Below are positions 1 through 5,977 of a stretch of 6,375 nucleotides of DNA, one piece after another. How positions within the stretch are numbered: the first letter of the stretch is position 1; each line of letters starts with the position of its first letter. Source of the stretch: Rhodoluna limnophila (GTDB lineage Bacteria; Actinomycetota; Actinomycetes; Actinomycetales; Microbacteriaceae). The notes under the pieces were generated by a model. That model did not search any database and had not been told where the DNA came from. It saw only the letters and a list, made by a program, of their open reading frames with translations. The position numbers and the translations under genes were made by a program. The stretch lies in the NCBI GenBank assembly GCA_943326655.2, contig CALPUC020000051.1, positions 1-6,375 of the forward strand, in the 5' to 3' direction.

Positions 1-296
1 GTTGCCAAAAGAACTAGTTCGAGTGTTCCCAGGATCGCGTGACCTACACCACCGTACTCAAGTGAGGTGGTTGTGGAGATGTAACGGTTGTTTTGCAAGA
101 TGAACTGTGAAGACATTGCCGAGGCACCGGAAGTAATAACCGACCAAAGCACTGAAAGTAGTAGCCCGAAAACCACTGCGGCAAATAGGAGTGAACCAAG
201 GACTAGAACTGCGTCAGCTAGACCGCGGGTGCCCTTAAATGAGGCCAACTTTGAAGACTTGTTCCATGGCTGTTTTGCTGGCCGTGGTTCTGGCAT
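1..296 (-). CDS. pstA: Phosphate ABC transporter permease PstA, N-terminal part (cut by window edge)
   Basis: PstA is one of the two membrane-spanning permease subunits of the PstSCAB high-affinity phosphate importer; it pairs with PstC in the inner membrane and is driven by the PstB ATPase. Reading the minus strand from the ATG at 296..294 gives 98 uninterrupted codons to the window edge. The product starts MPEPRPAKQPWNKSSKLASF, a basic cytoplasmic tail, followed by a strong hydrophobic segment at about residues 27-53 ending in LLSVLWSVITSG. Residues 82-98 (GGVGHAILGTLELVLLA) begin the second helix and match the GGG..HAI.GTL pattern I know from actinobacterial PstA. The start overlaps the pstC stop by one base (TAATG), which suggests translational coupling and confirms the pair. 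The rest of the gene, including the EAA loop, lies outside the window. Identity is confident from the motif and position after pstC. Confidence 0.9.
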   Translation of the reverse strand, partial: MPEPRPAKQPWNKSSKLASFKGTRGLADAVLVLGSLLFAAVVFGLLLSVLWSVITSGASAMSSQFILQNNRYISTTTSLEYGGVGHAILGTLELVLLA

Positions 297-1282
297 TACT
301 TTCTCCATGGCTGAGCCCTATTCACGATTGCGTTGGCAATTAGGTTGATGATCAAAGTCGCTATGAAGATAACCAAACCAGCAGCCATCAGACCCTGGAA
401 TTCTTTCTCAGTGGCCTCACCGAATCGGGAGAGAATCCAAGATGCAATCGCACCACCGCGTGGTTCCAGAATTTGGAACAGGTTGATGTTCATCGAGAGT
501 TGAAGCACGTAGTAGATGGCCACGGTTTCACCAATCGCGCGACCCAAACCGAGCAGCACACCACCGGTGATACCACCCGATGTGGTTGGCAAAATTACTC
601 TGCGGAAAACCGTAAATCGAGAAGCTCCCAGCGCAAGCGCGCCGTTGATGAGTTCGCGGTCAAACTGACTAAAGATTTCGCGAGTTACCGATGTGATGAT
701 CGGAACGATCATTACCGCGACAATCCAGCCGGCGATGAATGGCGAGCTGTTTAGAGAAGTCGTTCCCTTGTCGATGGCAAACAGTGGGATCCAACCGAGG
801 TACTGGTGAAGGAATTCAGCCCAACCCTGCGCAATCGGGGTGAACACTAGGACTCCCCAGAGGCCGATGATTACCGAAGGCAGAGCGGCCAATAGGTCGA
901 TGAGGTTGGTGGAAAGTTTTGCCCAACCACCAGGCAGAATGAAGACAATCATGTATGCCGTGGCGATTGCCAGTGGCGTTGCAATTAGCACACCGAGAAG
1001 AGCAATAAGAACCGATCCGTAAAGCATCGGACCGATTTGAAGAATCGTCTTCTCTTCGGTTACTTCCCAGGTGTCACCGTAAACGAAAGCTAGCCCCTGC
1101 TCTTGAAGGGCTGGCCAGGCCTGTGCCACGAGGAACACCAGAATTAGCCCGACAAGTATGAAAGCAAAATATGAGGCGGCCGAAGTGATACCAAAAAATA
1201 GTCGGTCTCTGCTGTTCAGAACACCTTTGCCAAGAACGCGGCGAACTTGCGCAGGTTTCGGCTGTTCTGAAATTTCGGGCAT
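296..1282 (-). CDS. pstC: Phosphate ABC transporter permease PstC
   Basis: PstC forms the transmembrane phosphate channel together with PstA. About six hydrophobic segments are visible (numbering from the upstream ATG at 1306): roughly 37-62, 94-124, 133-157, 189-206, 245-270 and 305-329. The ABC-permease EAA loop that docks on PstB is clear at about 222-260: GALALGASRFTVFRRVILP, then a Gly-rich stretch and GLGRAIGET. The segment AALPSVIIGLWG (140-151) is also typical of PstC. Two ATG starts are possible. The one at 1306 (336 aa) has no ribosome binding site. The one at 1282 (328 aa, MPEISEQ) has AAAGAG 9 nt upstream, so I chose it, with modest certainty. The stop overlaps pstA. The upstream neighbour is a small membrane protein gene rather than pstS, the usual first gene of the operon, so the phosphate-binding protein must be encoded elsewhere if the transporter is complete. 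Family assignment is firm; only the start is in doubt. Confidence 0.94.
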   Translation of the reverse strand: MPEISEQPKPAQVRRVLGKGVLNSRDRLFFGITSAASYFAFILVGLILVFLVAQAWPALQEQGLAFVYGDTWEVTEEKTILQIGPMLYGSVLIALLGVLIATPLAIATAYMIVFILPGGWAKLSTNLIDLLAALPSVIIGLWGVLVFTPIAQGWAEFLHQYLGWIPLFAIDKGTTSLNSSPFIAGWIVAVMIVPIITSVTREIFSQFDRELINGALALGASRFTVFRRVILPTTSGGITGGVLLGLGRAIGETVAIYYVLQLSMNINLFQILEPRGGAIASWILSRFGEATEKEFQGLMAAGLVIFIATLIINLIANAIVNRAQPWRK

Positions 1283-1291
1283 ACCTAAATG

Positions 1292-1297
1292 CTCTTT
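1292..1297 (-). promoter_or_regulatory. Putative ribosome binding site deciding the pstC start
   Basis: The minus strand reads AAAGAG here, 9 nt before the ATG at 1282..1280. This is an imperfect Shine-Dalgarno. The upstream in-frame ATG at 1306 has only a pyrimidine/A-rich stretch (ATAAACCCTTA) before it. If the 1282 start is right, this site lies in the leader rather than in the coding region. Confidence 0.45.
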
Positions 1298-1345
1298 GGA
1301 GTGCATTAAGGGTTTATGGCTACAAGGTTAACGGAACCTAAATTC

Positions 1346-1705
1346 TTACCCAAACCAGATTTGCCACATTCGATAAAACATGATGGCTACGGTCAGGTTT
1401 GCGGCGCCCAAAATCATCGTTGAGAACTTCGAACGCTCAGCTAGAGCCCAGAAACTTGCAGCCCCGGCAACTAGCAGGGCGGTAAGCAGGTAGCCGAAGA
1501 ACTCAATCGGGTCGCCGGCGCTTTTTCCGCCTGAAACCAGAACTCCGATGGTGATGAACGCCTGAATAATCAGATTCAGCGCGGTTACCAAAAGCGGAAC
1601 CAGGCTAACCAGTGACGGCAGCCGACCGATTAGGCCAAGTAGTAAGGCGAGAACACCTCCAACTACCGCAACCAGAAGCTCGGCCTGATAGAACAACTCA
1701 ATCAT
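1346..1705 (-). CDS. Small four-helix membrane protein of unknown function
   Basis: I cannot name this 119-residue protein. It is very hydrophobic, with four likely membrane helices at about residues 8-27, 33-58, 68-88 and 95-113, joined by short loops. The more polar, probably conserved marks are GDPIEFFGY (64-72), WALAERSK (86-93) and the C-terminal RMWQIW (112-117). From memory, small actinobacterial membrane proteins ending in a similar R-x-x-QIW pattern are common, but I know of no function. I chose the ATG at 1705, which overlaps the end of truB by 8 nt (ATGATTGA). A longer reading from 1756 would add 17 Arg/Trp/Ser-rich residues inside truB and looks artificial. GGTGGT about 6 nt upstream may act as a weak ribosome binding site. 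The overlap with truB suggests co-translation with the ribosome/tRNA cluster, while the next gene is pstC. It has no visible similarity to PstS, which is secreted and about three times longer. Confidence 0.8.
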   Translation of the reverse strand: MIELFYQAELLVAVVGGVLALLLGLIGRLPSLVSLVPLLVTALNLIIQAFITIGVLVSGGKSAGDPIEFFGYLLTALLVAGAASFWALAERSKFSTMILGAANLTVAIMFYRMWQIWFG

Positions 1706-2573
1706 TGAAGACCACCAACGATTTGAGTTGTTTACCCAGCGGCGTGAGCATCGCAATCAAAGAGCCGTCTCGAACAGCGGCGATTTCACCCTGCAGGGCG
1801 TTCGGGTTTTTCAATCGCTTCCCATGACGAATGTCGATTACGTCTTGTTCACTGAGCTCCATAGTTGGAAAAGCTTTCGAAGCCTCGTAGGAACTAATCA
1901 GATTAAGGGCGGTGCCGACCTCCGGCAATGGTGCAGCCTGTTCGATTGAGTAACCGCCAACGCGCGTGCGACGGAGTGCCGTTAGATGTCCGCCGATACC
2001 GAGCTTTGATCCTAAGTCTCTGGCCAGCGCCCGAATGTAGGTTCCCGAAGAGCAGTCGATGACTACGTCGAGATCTATGAATCCGTCGACGTGGCGGATT
2101 TCACCGACCAGGTCAAATTTGGAAACGGTTACCTGGCGTGCCTTGAGTTTCACCTCATCGCCGTTTCGAACTGCAGCGTAGGAGCGAACGCCGTTGACTT
2201 TGATTGCACTAACCGAGGATGGAACCTGCTCGATTTCACCGGTTAGTTCACCAATAGCAGACACGATTTCTGGCAGAGTGACTTTCGAAACGGCTTCCGG
2301 TGTTGCACGCTCTAGAAAATCGCTCTCGCGGTCGTCGGTGATTGTGGAAGCACCCAGGCGAATGGTTGCCCCATAGGTTTTGTCGGCGCCAACAATGAAG
2401 GTGAGTAGCTTGGTGGCTGATTCAACACCCAGCACCAAAAGCCCGGTGGCCATCGGGTCTAGAGTTCCCGCGTGGCCAACTCTGCGAGTATTGGCAACTT
2501 TGCGAATTCTGGCAACCACGTCGTGGCTGGTCCACCCCTCGGGTTTATCCAGAAGAACTAGACCCGCGGGCAA
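1698..2573 (-). CDS. truB: tRNA pseudouridine-55 synthase TruB
   Basis: TruB isomerises U55 in the T-arm of nearly all tRNAs to pseudouridine and acts in the cytoplasm. The 291-residue product opens with GLVLLDKPEGWTSHDVV (4-20). The catalytic motif is GHAGTLDPMATGLL (34-47), with the nucleophilic Asp at 39. KTYGATIRLG (65-74) carries the active-site Tyr67, and CSSGTYIRALARDLG (174-188) carries the conserved Arg181. The C-terminal part from about 235 fits the actinobacterial TruB C-terminal domain. Length is normal for the family. The start is a TTG at 2573..2571, only 2 nt after the rbfA stop, with GAGAAG overlapping the end of rbfA as a partial Shine-Dalgarno 5 nt upstream; the first residues (M)PAGLVLLDKP fit the usual TruB N-terminus, so no further upstream start is needed. 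The tight spacing implies translational coupling to rbfA. The 3' end overlaps the membrane protein gene. ribF, often next in Actinobacteria, is not here. Confidence 0.97.
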   Translation of the reverse strand: MPAGLVLLDKPEGWTSHDVVARIRKVANTRRVGHAGTLDPMATGLLVLGVESATKLLTFIVGADKTYGATIRLGASTITDDRESDFLERATPEAVSKVTLPEIVSAIGELTGEIEQVPSSVSAIKVNGVRSYAAVRNGDEVKLKARQVTVSKFDLVGEIRHVDGFIDLDVVIDCSSGTYIRALARDLGSKLGIGGHLTALRRTRVGGYSIEQAAPLPEVGTALNLISSYEASKAFPTMELSEQDVIDIRHGKRLKNPNALQGEIAAVRDGSLIAMLTPLGKQLKSLVVFND

Positions 2574-2575
2574 AA

Positions 2576-3010
2576 TTACTTCTCGTCTTCGGTGTGAGGT
2601 TCCTTGTAAGGATTCTCATCACCGGCAAACTTGGCTTCTTTTGCCAGCGCCTGAACTTCGGCGTCGCGAGCTTTGGCTTCCGCCAAAAGGTCGTTTAGGT
2701 GAGCGGCGATTTCAGGAACTTCATCGGTGATGAATTCAATAGTTGGGGTTAGCCGAATCGAAAGACCTCGGCCCACTTCGCGACGAATCAAACCACGGTT
2801 GCGTTCAATCACTTCACCGCTGATCTTTTTCTCTTCGGGGGTTCCGAAAACGGTGTAGAAGATGGTTGCGTTCTGAAGGTCCGGGGTAACCCGAACAGCG
2901 GTGATGGTTACGAAGCCTAGATCGGGATCCTTAACGGCCCGCTCTAGTGCCTCGGCAACCAAAACCTTGATTCGTTCCGCAAGCTTTCGTGCTCTCGCAA
3001 CGTCGACCAT
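2576..3010 (-). CDS. rbfA: 30S ribosome-binding factor RbfA
   Basis: RbfA is a small KH-fold protein that binds the immature 30S subunit near the 16S rRNA 5' helix and is needed for late 30S maturation and cold growth. The 144-residue product starts with RARKLAERIKVLVAEALERA (6-25), the first helix of the family, followed by KDPDLGFVTITAVRVTPDLQ (27-46) and the strand NATIFYTVFG (47-56). The second helix region (NRGLIRREVGRGLSIRLTP, 71-89) and IEFITDEVPE (91-100) complete the type II KH fold. A charged, mostly acidic tail follows from about 105 to the end and is probably flexible. The ATG start has a perfect AGGAG 6 nt upstream that overlaps the infB stop codon. Position between infB and truB is the classic one. 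Length and motifs are normal and nothing looks damaged. Confidence 0.97.
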   Translation of the reverse strand: MVDVARARKLAERIKVLVAEALERAVKDPDLGFVTITAVRVTPDLQNATIFYTVFGTPEEKKISGEVIERNRGLIRREVGRGLSIRLTPTIEFITDEVPEIAAHLNDLLAEAKARDAEVQALAKEAKFAGDENPYKEPHTEDEK

Positions 3011-3016
3011 TTGCTA

Positions 3017-3021
3017 CTCCT
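3017..3021 (-). promoter_or_regulatory. rbfA ribosome binding site overlapping the infB stop codon
   Basis: The minus strand reads AGGAG here, 6 nt before the rbfA ATG. Its first two bases are the last two bases of the infB stop codon (TAG), so ribosomes finishing infB sit on the rbfA initiation site. This fits coupled translation of the two genes. Confidence 0.8.
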
Positions 3022-5611
3022 AGACTCGAGGCTTTTCGCGCATTTCGAAGGTCTCGATGATGTCTTCAAGTTCTAGCTCGTTGAAACCAGCGAGGCCGAT
3101 ACCACATTCGAAGTCGGTCTTGACCTCGGTGGCGTCGTCCTTGAAGCGCTTTAGCGATTCGATCTTCAGGTTGTCGGCGATTGTTACGCCGCCGCGGATA
3201 ACACGAGCCAAGCTGTTGCGCTTGATGCTTCCCGAGCGAACAATCGAACCGGCAATGGTTCCAACCTTCGACGATTTGAATAGTTCGCGAACCTCTGCGG
3301 TGCCGAGCTGCGCTTCTTCGTATTCTGGCTTGAGCATTCCCTTGAGGGCTGCTTCGATGTCGTCCAGTGCCTGGTAGATAACCGTGTAGTGACGGATGTC
3401 GACACCCTCACGGTCGGCGCGTTCCTTGGCCTTGTTGTCTGGGCGCACATTGAAACCAATGATGATTGCGCTGTCGACGGTGGCCAGGTTGACGTCGGAT
3501 TCGGTAACGGCACCAACACCGCGGTGGATGATTCGCAGGTTCACACTGTCGTCCACTTCGATCTTGAGAAGTGAGTCTTCCAGTGCTTCAACAGCACCGG
3601 AAACGTCACCCTTGATGATGAGGTTGAGCGATTCAACCTTGCCGTCTTCGACAGCCTTGGTGAAGTCTTCGAGTGAGACACGCTTGCGAGTCTTGGCCAG
3701 AAGAGCGTTACGGTCGGCAGCTTCACGCTTTTCAGCGATCTGACGAGCCTGACGTTCGTCTTCGGTAGCCACGAAGGTGTCACCAGCGCGAGGAACAGAC
3801 TGAAGACCTAGTACCTGAACCGGACGGCTCGGACCTGCCGAAGTAACGGCGTCGCCGTTTTCGTCGAACATGGCACGGACACGACCGTGAGCCGCACCGG
3901 CCACAATCGAATCTCCAACGTTCAGAGTTCCCTGCTGGATTAGCACGGTAGCAACCGAACCGCGACCCTTGTCTAGGTTCGCTTCGATGGCAACACCGCG
4001 GGCGTCCTTATTTGGGTTGGCACGCATGTCTAGAGCCGCATCCGCAGTTAGTAGAACCGCGGCTAGCAGCTCAGGAACGCCCTGTCCGGTTTGTGCTGAA
4101 ACGTTGACGAACATGACGTCGCCACCGTATTCCTCGGCAACCAGGTTGAACTCGGTTAGCTGCTGACGAATCTTGTCTGGGTTAGCGCCTTCCTTATCAA
4201 CCTTGTTCACTGCGACAACGATTGGCACACCAGCCGACTGAGCGTGGTTCAACGCTTCAATGGTCTGAGGCATTACGCCGTCGTCGGCGGCAACTACCAG
4301 GATCGCGATGTCGGTTACCTGAGCACCACGGGCACGCATGGCGGTGAACGCCTCGTGACCAGGGGTGTCGATGAAGGTAATCGCGCGGTCAAGACCTTCG
4401 TGCATGGTGTGAATCTGGTACGCACCGATGTGCTGCGTGATTCCACCGTGCTCTTCGGCAATGACGTTAGAGTTTCGAATGCTATCTAGCAAGCGAGTCT
4501 TACCGTGGTCAACGTGACCCATCACGGTTACCACTGGAGGGCGAGGAAGAAGATCTTCATCGTCATCCTCGTCTTCAAGGTCTAGGCCGAAGCTGTCGAA
4601 TAGCTCTCGCTCTTCGTCTTCCGGTGAAACCAGTTCCACCTTGTAGCCGAGTTCTTCGCCGAGGATCTGGAACGTCTCTTCGTCTAGCGAAGCCGTGGCC
4701 GTGGCCATCTGACCCAGTGCGAAAAGCACGGTGATCAGCTGAGCCGGAGTGGTTTCAATCTTGTCGGCAAAGTCTTGGATGCTTGAACCACGACGCAGGC
4801 GCAGAACCGTGGTGCCATCGCCACGTGGCACAACTGCGCCACCGAGGCTTGGCGCCATTCTCTGCTCAAACTCTTCGCGTTTCGCGCGCTTCGACTTGCG
4901 AGCCTTGGATGAACCGCGGCTGCCGCCCTTACCGAACGCGCCTGCGGTTCCACCGCCATTACCGCGGCCACGGGCACCCGGGCCACCAGACGGACGTGGG
5001 CCACCGAAACCGGGAGCTCCGCCACCAGCACCTGGAGCTCCGCCACCGAAACCGGGACGTGGAGCGCCGCCGGCACCAGCCGGACGACCAGGACCGCCGG
5101 CACCGGCCGGACGACCAGGACCACCCGGACGAGCACCTGGAGCACCAGCGCCAGCTGGTCTCGGGCCGCCGGGGCGTGCGCCCGAACGAGCGCCTGAAGA
5201 GAATGGGTTGTTACCAACCGGGCGAGCCATCGGGCGTGGGATGCCCTGGCTGGCGGCGAACGGGTTGTTTCCCGGTCGAGGAATGCTTGCCGAAGCGGCC
5301 GGAGCGGCCGGAGGTGCAACCGGAGCGTCCAACGATCTAGGTGCCTCGGCGGCTGGAGGTGCAGGTGTAGTTGGGGCTTCTGGAACCTCTGCTACCGGAG
5401 CTTCTGGTGCTGGCTTCGGCGCTGCCTTTTTAGGCTCAGGCTTCGGTTTTGCATTTGGGTAAGCCTCGCGAAGTTTCTTCGCAACCGGTGGAGTTACGGT
5501 GGAAGACCCACCCTTGACGTACTCGCCAAGCTCTTTTAGTTTTGCCAAAGCCTCATTGGTATCAATACCAAGTTCTTTAGCTATGTCGTATACGCGCGGT
5601 AAAGCCGCCAC
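3020..5611 (-). CDS. infB: Translation initiation factor IF-2
   Basis: IF-2 is the GTPase that places fMet-tRNA on the 30S P site and promotes 50S joining. From the GTG at 5611 the product has 863 residues. Residues 1-53 form the IF2N motif (PRVYDIAKELG...KLKELGEYVKG). A Pro/Ala-rich stretch (about 54-110) and a Gly/Pro/Arg linker (about 141-233) follow, as in other actinobacterial IF-2. A basic patch (KARKSKRAKREEFEQRM) precedes a second IF2N-like region (about 272-326) and an acidic stretch (DLEDEDDDED). The GTPase motifs are intact: G1 GHVDHGKT (365-372), G2 GGITQHIG (389-396), G3 DTPGH (415-419), G4 NKVD (469-472) and G5 SAQTG (505-509). Domains II-IV continue to the end, with GDVSGAVEAL (668-677) in domain III. 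A TTG at 5632 would add seven residues, but the GTG has AGGAG 5 nt upstream and gives the usual actinobacterial N-terminus. It lies between ylxR and rbfA. Confidence 0.97.
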   Translation of the reverse strand: MAALPRVYDIAKELGIDTNEALAKLKELGEYVKGGSSTVTPPVAKKLREAYPNAKPKPEPKKAAPKPAPEAPVAEVPEAPTTPAPPAAEAPRSLDAPVAPPAAPAASASIPRPGNNPFAASQGIPRPMARPVGNNPFSSGARSGARPGGPRPAGAGAPGARPGGPGRPAGAGGPGRPAGAGGAPRPGFGGGAPGAGGGAPGFGGPRPSGGPGARGRGNGGGTAGAFGKGGSRGSSKARKSKRAKREEFEQRMAPSLGGAVVPRGDGTTVLRLRRGSSIQDFADKIETTPAQLITVLFALGQMATATASLDEETFQILGEELGYKVELVSPEDEERELFDSFGLDLEDEDDDEDLLPRPPVVTVMGHVDHGKTRLLDSIRNSNVIAEEHGGITQHIGAYQIHTMHEGLDRAITFIDTPGHEAFTAMRARGAQVTDIAILVVAADDGVMPQTIEALNHAQSAGVPIVVAVNKVDKEGANPDKIRQQLTEFNLVAEEYGGDVMFVNVSAQTGQGVPELLAAVLLTADAALDMRANPNKDARGVAIEANLDKGRGSVATVLIQQGTLNVGDSIVAGAAHGRVRAMFDENGDAVTSAGPSRPVQVLGLQSVPRAGDTFVATEDERQARQIAEKREAADRNALLAKTRKRVSLEDFTKAVEDGKVESLNLIIKGDVSGAVEALEDSLLKIEVDDSVNLRIIHRGVGAVTESDVNLATVDSAIIIGFNVRPDNKAKERADREGVDIRHYTVIYQALDDIEAALKGMLKPEYEEAQLGTAEVRELFKSSKVGTIAGSIVRSGSIKRNSLARVIRGGVTIADNLKIESLKRFKDDATEVKTDFECGIGLAGFNELELEDIIETFEMREKPRV
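5067..5120 (-). repeat. Two tandem 27-bp units in the infB linker
   Basis: Positions 5067-5093 and 5094-5120 are head-to-tail copies differing at one base out of 27. On the coding strand they encode two copies of a Gly/Pro/Arg/Ala nonapeptide (GPGRPAGAG). A further spaced 15-bp repeat, CCACCGAAACCGGGA, lies at 5001-5015 and 5043-5057 on the plus strand, 42 bp apart. All copies keep the infB reading frame. This is low-complexity linker sequence likely to vary in length between strains. Confidence 0.85.
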
Positions 5612-5616
5612 TTTTT

Positions 5617-5621
5617 CTCCT
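5617..5621 (-). promoter_or_regulatory. infB ribosome binding site that fixes the GTG start
   Basis: The minus strand reads AGGAG followed by AAAAA and then GTG at 5611..5609, an ideal Shine-Dalgarno and spacing. If translation began at the upstream TTG (5632), this motif would be inside the coding region as codons for Gly-Glu. Its presence argues strongly for the GTG start. Confidence 0.85.
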
Positions 5622-5623
5622 GT

Positions 5624-5637
5624 CTGGGCCAACCCAG
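5624..5637 (-). promoter_or_regulatory. Hairpin just upstream of the infB ribosome binding site
   Basis: The minus strand reads CTGGG-TTGG-CCCAG, a perfect 5-bp GC-rich stem with a 4-base loop, ending 2 nt before the infB AGGAG. An alternative pairing of CCTG (5636-5639) with CAGG (5619-5622) would cover part of the ribosome binding site. There is no U-tract after it, so it is not an intrinsic terminator. A role in tuning infB translation is inference. Confidence 0.4.
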
Positions 5638-5659
5638 GCAGGGCAGGCCGTTAAAGCTG

Positions 5660-5684
5660 GTTACTCATTTCGAGTTACTCATTT
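5660..5684. repeat. Short direct repeat duplicating the ylxR stop region
   Basis: GTTACTCATTT occurs at 5660-5670 and again at 5674-5684 on the plus strand, separated by CGA (period 14 bp). On the coding strand this is AAATGAGTAAC twice. The first copy holds the last codons and stop of ylxR. The second lies just after it. It looks like a small tandem duplication at the gene end. Confidence 0.75.
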
Positions 5685-5947
5685 TTTGCCATCATCGCTT
5701 CTGCCTGTTCTATCGCTAGGGCTAAAACCTGCTCGTCTGCTTCCACTTGCCGCTTCAACGCACGCCCAAAGGCTTTGCGATCAGTTGCCAGTTTGAAACA
5801 AGCTGCTTTGGCATGTATCCATGCACCGCGACCCGGAAGGCTTTTACTTTCATCGATGGTGAGTTTGGAACTAACCAAAACCAGACGAATCAGTTGCTTT
5901 CGAGTTTCGCGTTGACGACAGCCAACACAGGTTCTAACTTGTTCCAT
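5675..5947 (-). CDS. ylxR: YlxR/RnpM family RNA-binding protein
   Basis: This 90-residue protein belongs to the YlxR family (renamed RnpM in Bacillus subtilis, where it is reported to bind RNase P RNA and modulate the enzyme). The family marks are all visible: RTCVGCRQR (5-13), a hydrophobic strand with IRLVLV (20-25), the signature PGRGAWIH (38-45), a conserved Cys at 50, and KAFGRALKR (58-66). The C-terminal 20 residues are helical and acidic and probably variable. The gene lies between nusA and infB, where it is found across Gram-positive bacteria. The ATG at 5947 is about 30 nt after the nusA stop. It lacks a good Shine-Dalgarno (AGG directly abuts the ATG, with GCGGG a few bases further up), and a 6-bp inverted repeat covers the start. 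Length is typical. The exact cellular role in Actinobacteria is not established by anything visible here. Confidence 0.93.
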   Translation of the reverse strand: MEQVRTCVGCRQRETRKQLIRLVLVSSKLTIDESKSLPGRGAWIHAKAACFKLATDRKAFGRALKRQVEADEQVLALAIEQAEAMMAKNE

Positions 5948-5977
5948 CCTAGCCCGCTTATCGCTCTTGGTCTAGGA
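5947..5977 (-). promoter_or_regulatory. Inverted repeat spanning the nusA-ylxR gap and ylxR start
   Basis: On the minus strand TCCTAG (5977-5972), directly after the nusA stop, is followed 19 nt later by its exact complement CTAGGA (5952-5947), whose last base is the A of the ylxR ATG. A stem here would bury the ylxR start until opened, for example by ribosomes finishing nusA. Six pairs with a 19-nt loop is weak and the role is inferred. Confidence 0.3.

Noticed and set aside
88..348. Plus-strand open frame of 86 codons at the left end
   Set aside because: It lies opposite the pstA start and pstC end, both of which read clearly as conserved membrane proteins. Its product has no recognisable feature.
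1307..1345. GTTAACC and a 5-bp inverted repeat AGGTT-CCGTT-AACCT before pstC, considered as a PHO box or terminator
   Set aside because: A PHO box needs direct repeats with about 11-bp spacing, and only one half-site-like word is present. The stem is short and AT-rich with no U-tract, so it is not a convincing terminator.
1706..1756. Longer N-terminus for the small membrane protein from the ATG at 1756
   Set aside because: The extra 17 residues (Arg/Trp/Ser/Asn-rich) are read out of frame from truB coding sequence. The ATG at 1705 puts the first helix at the usual distance.
4749..5462. Long plus-strand open frame (237 codons) opposite infB, and a 194-codon minus-strand frame at 4735-5319
   Set aside because: Both cross the Gly/Pro/Ala-rich infB linker, where GC-rich codons leave few stops in other frames. 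Their products are low-complexity Pro/Gly or Arg/Val/Leu strings with no domain, while infB here is intact.
5612..5674. ylxR-infB gap considered as a terminator or riboswitch
   Set aside because: The hairpin is followed by ACAGGAGAAAAAG rather than a U-tract, and the gap of 63 nt is too short for a known riboswitch class.
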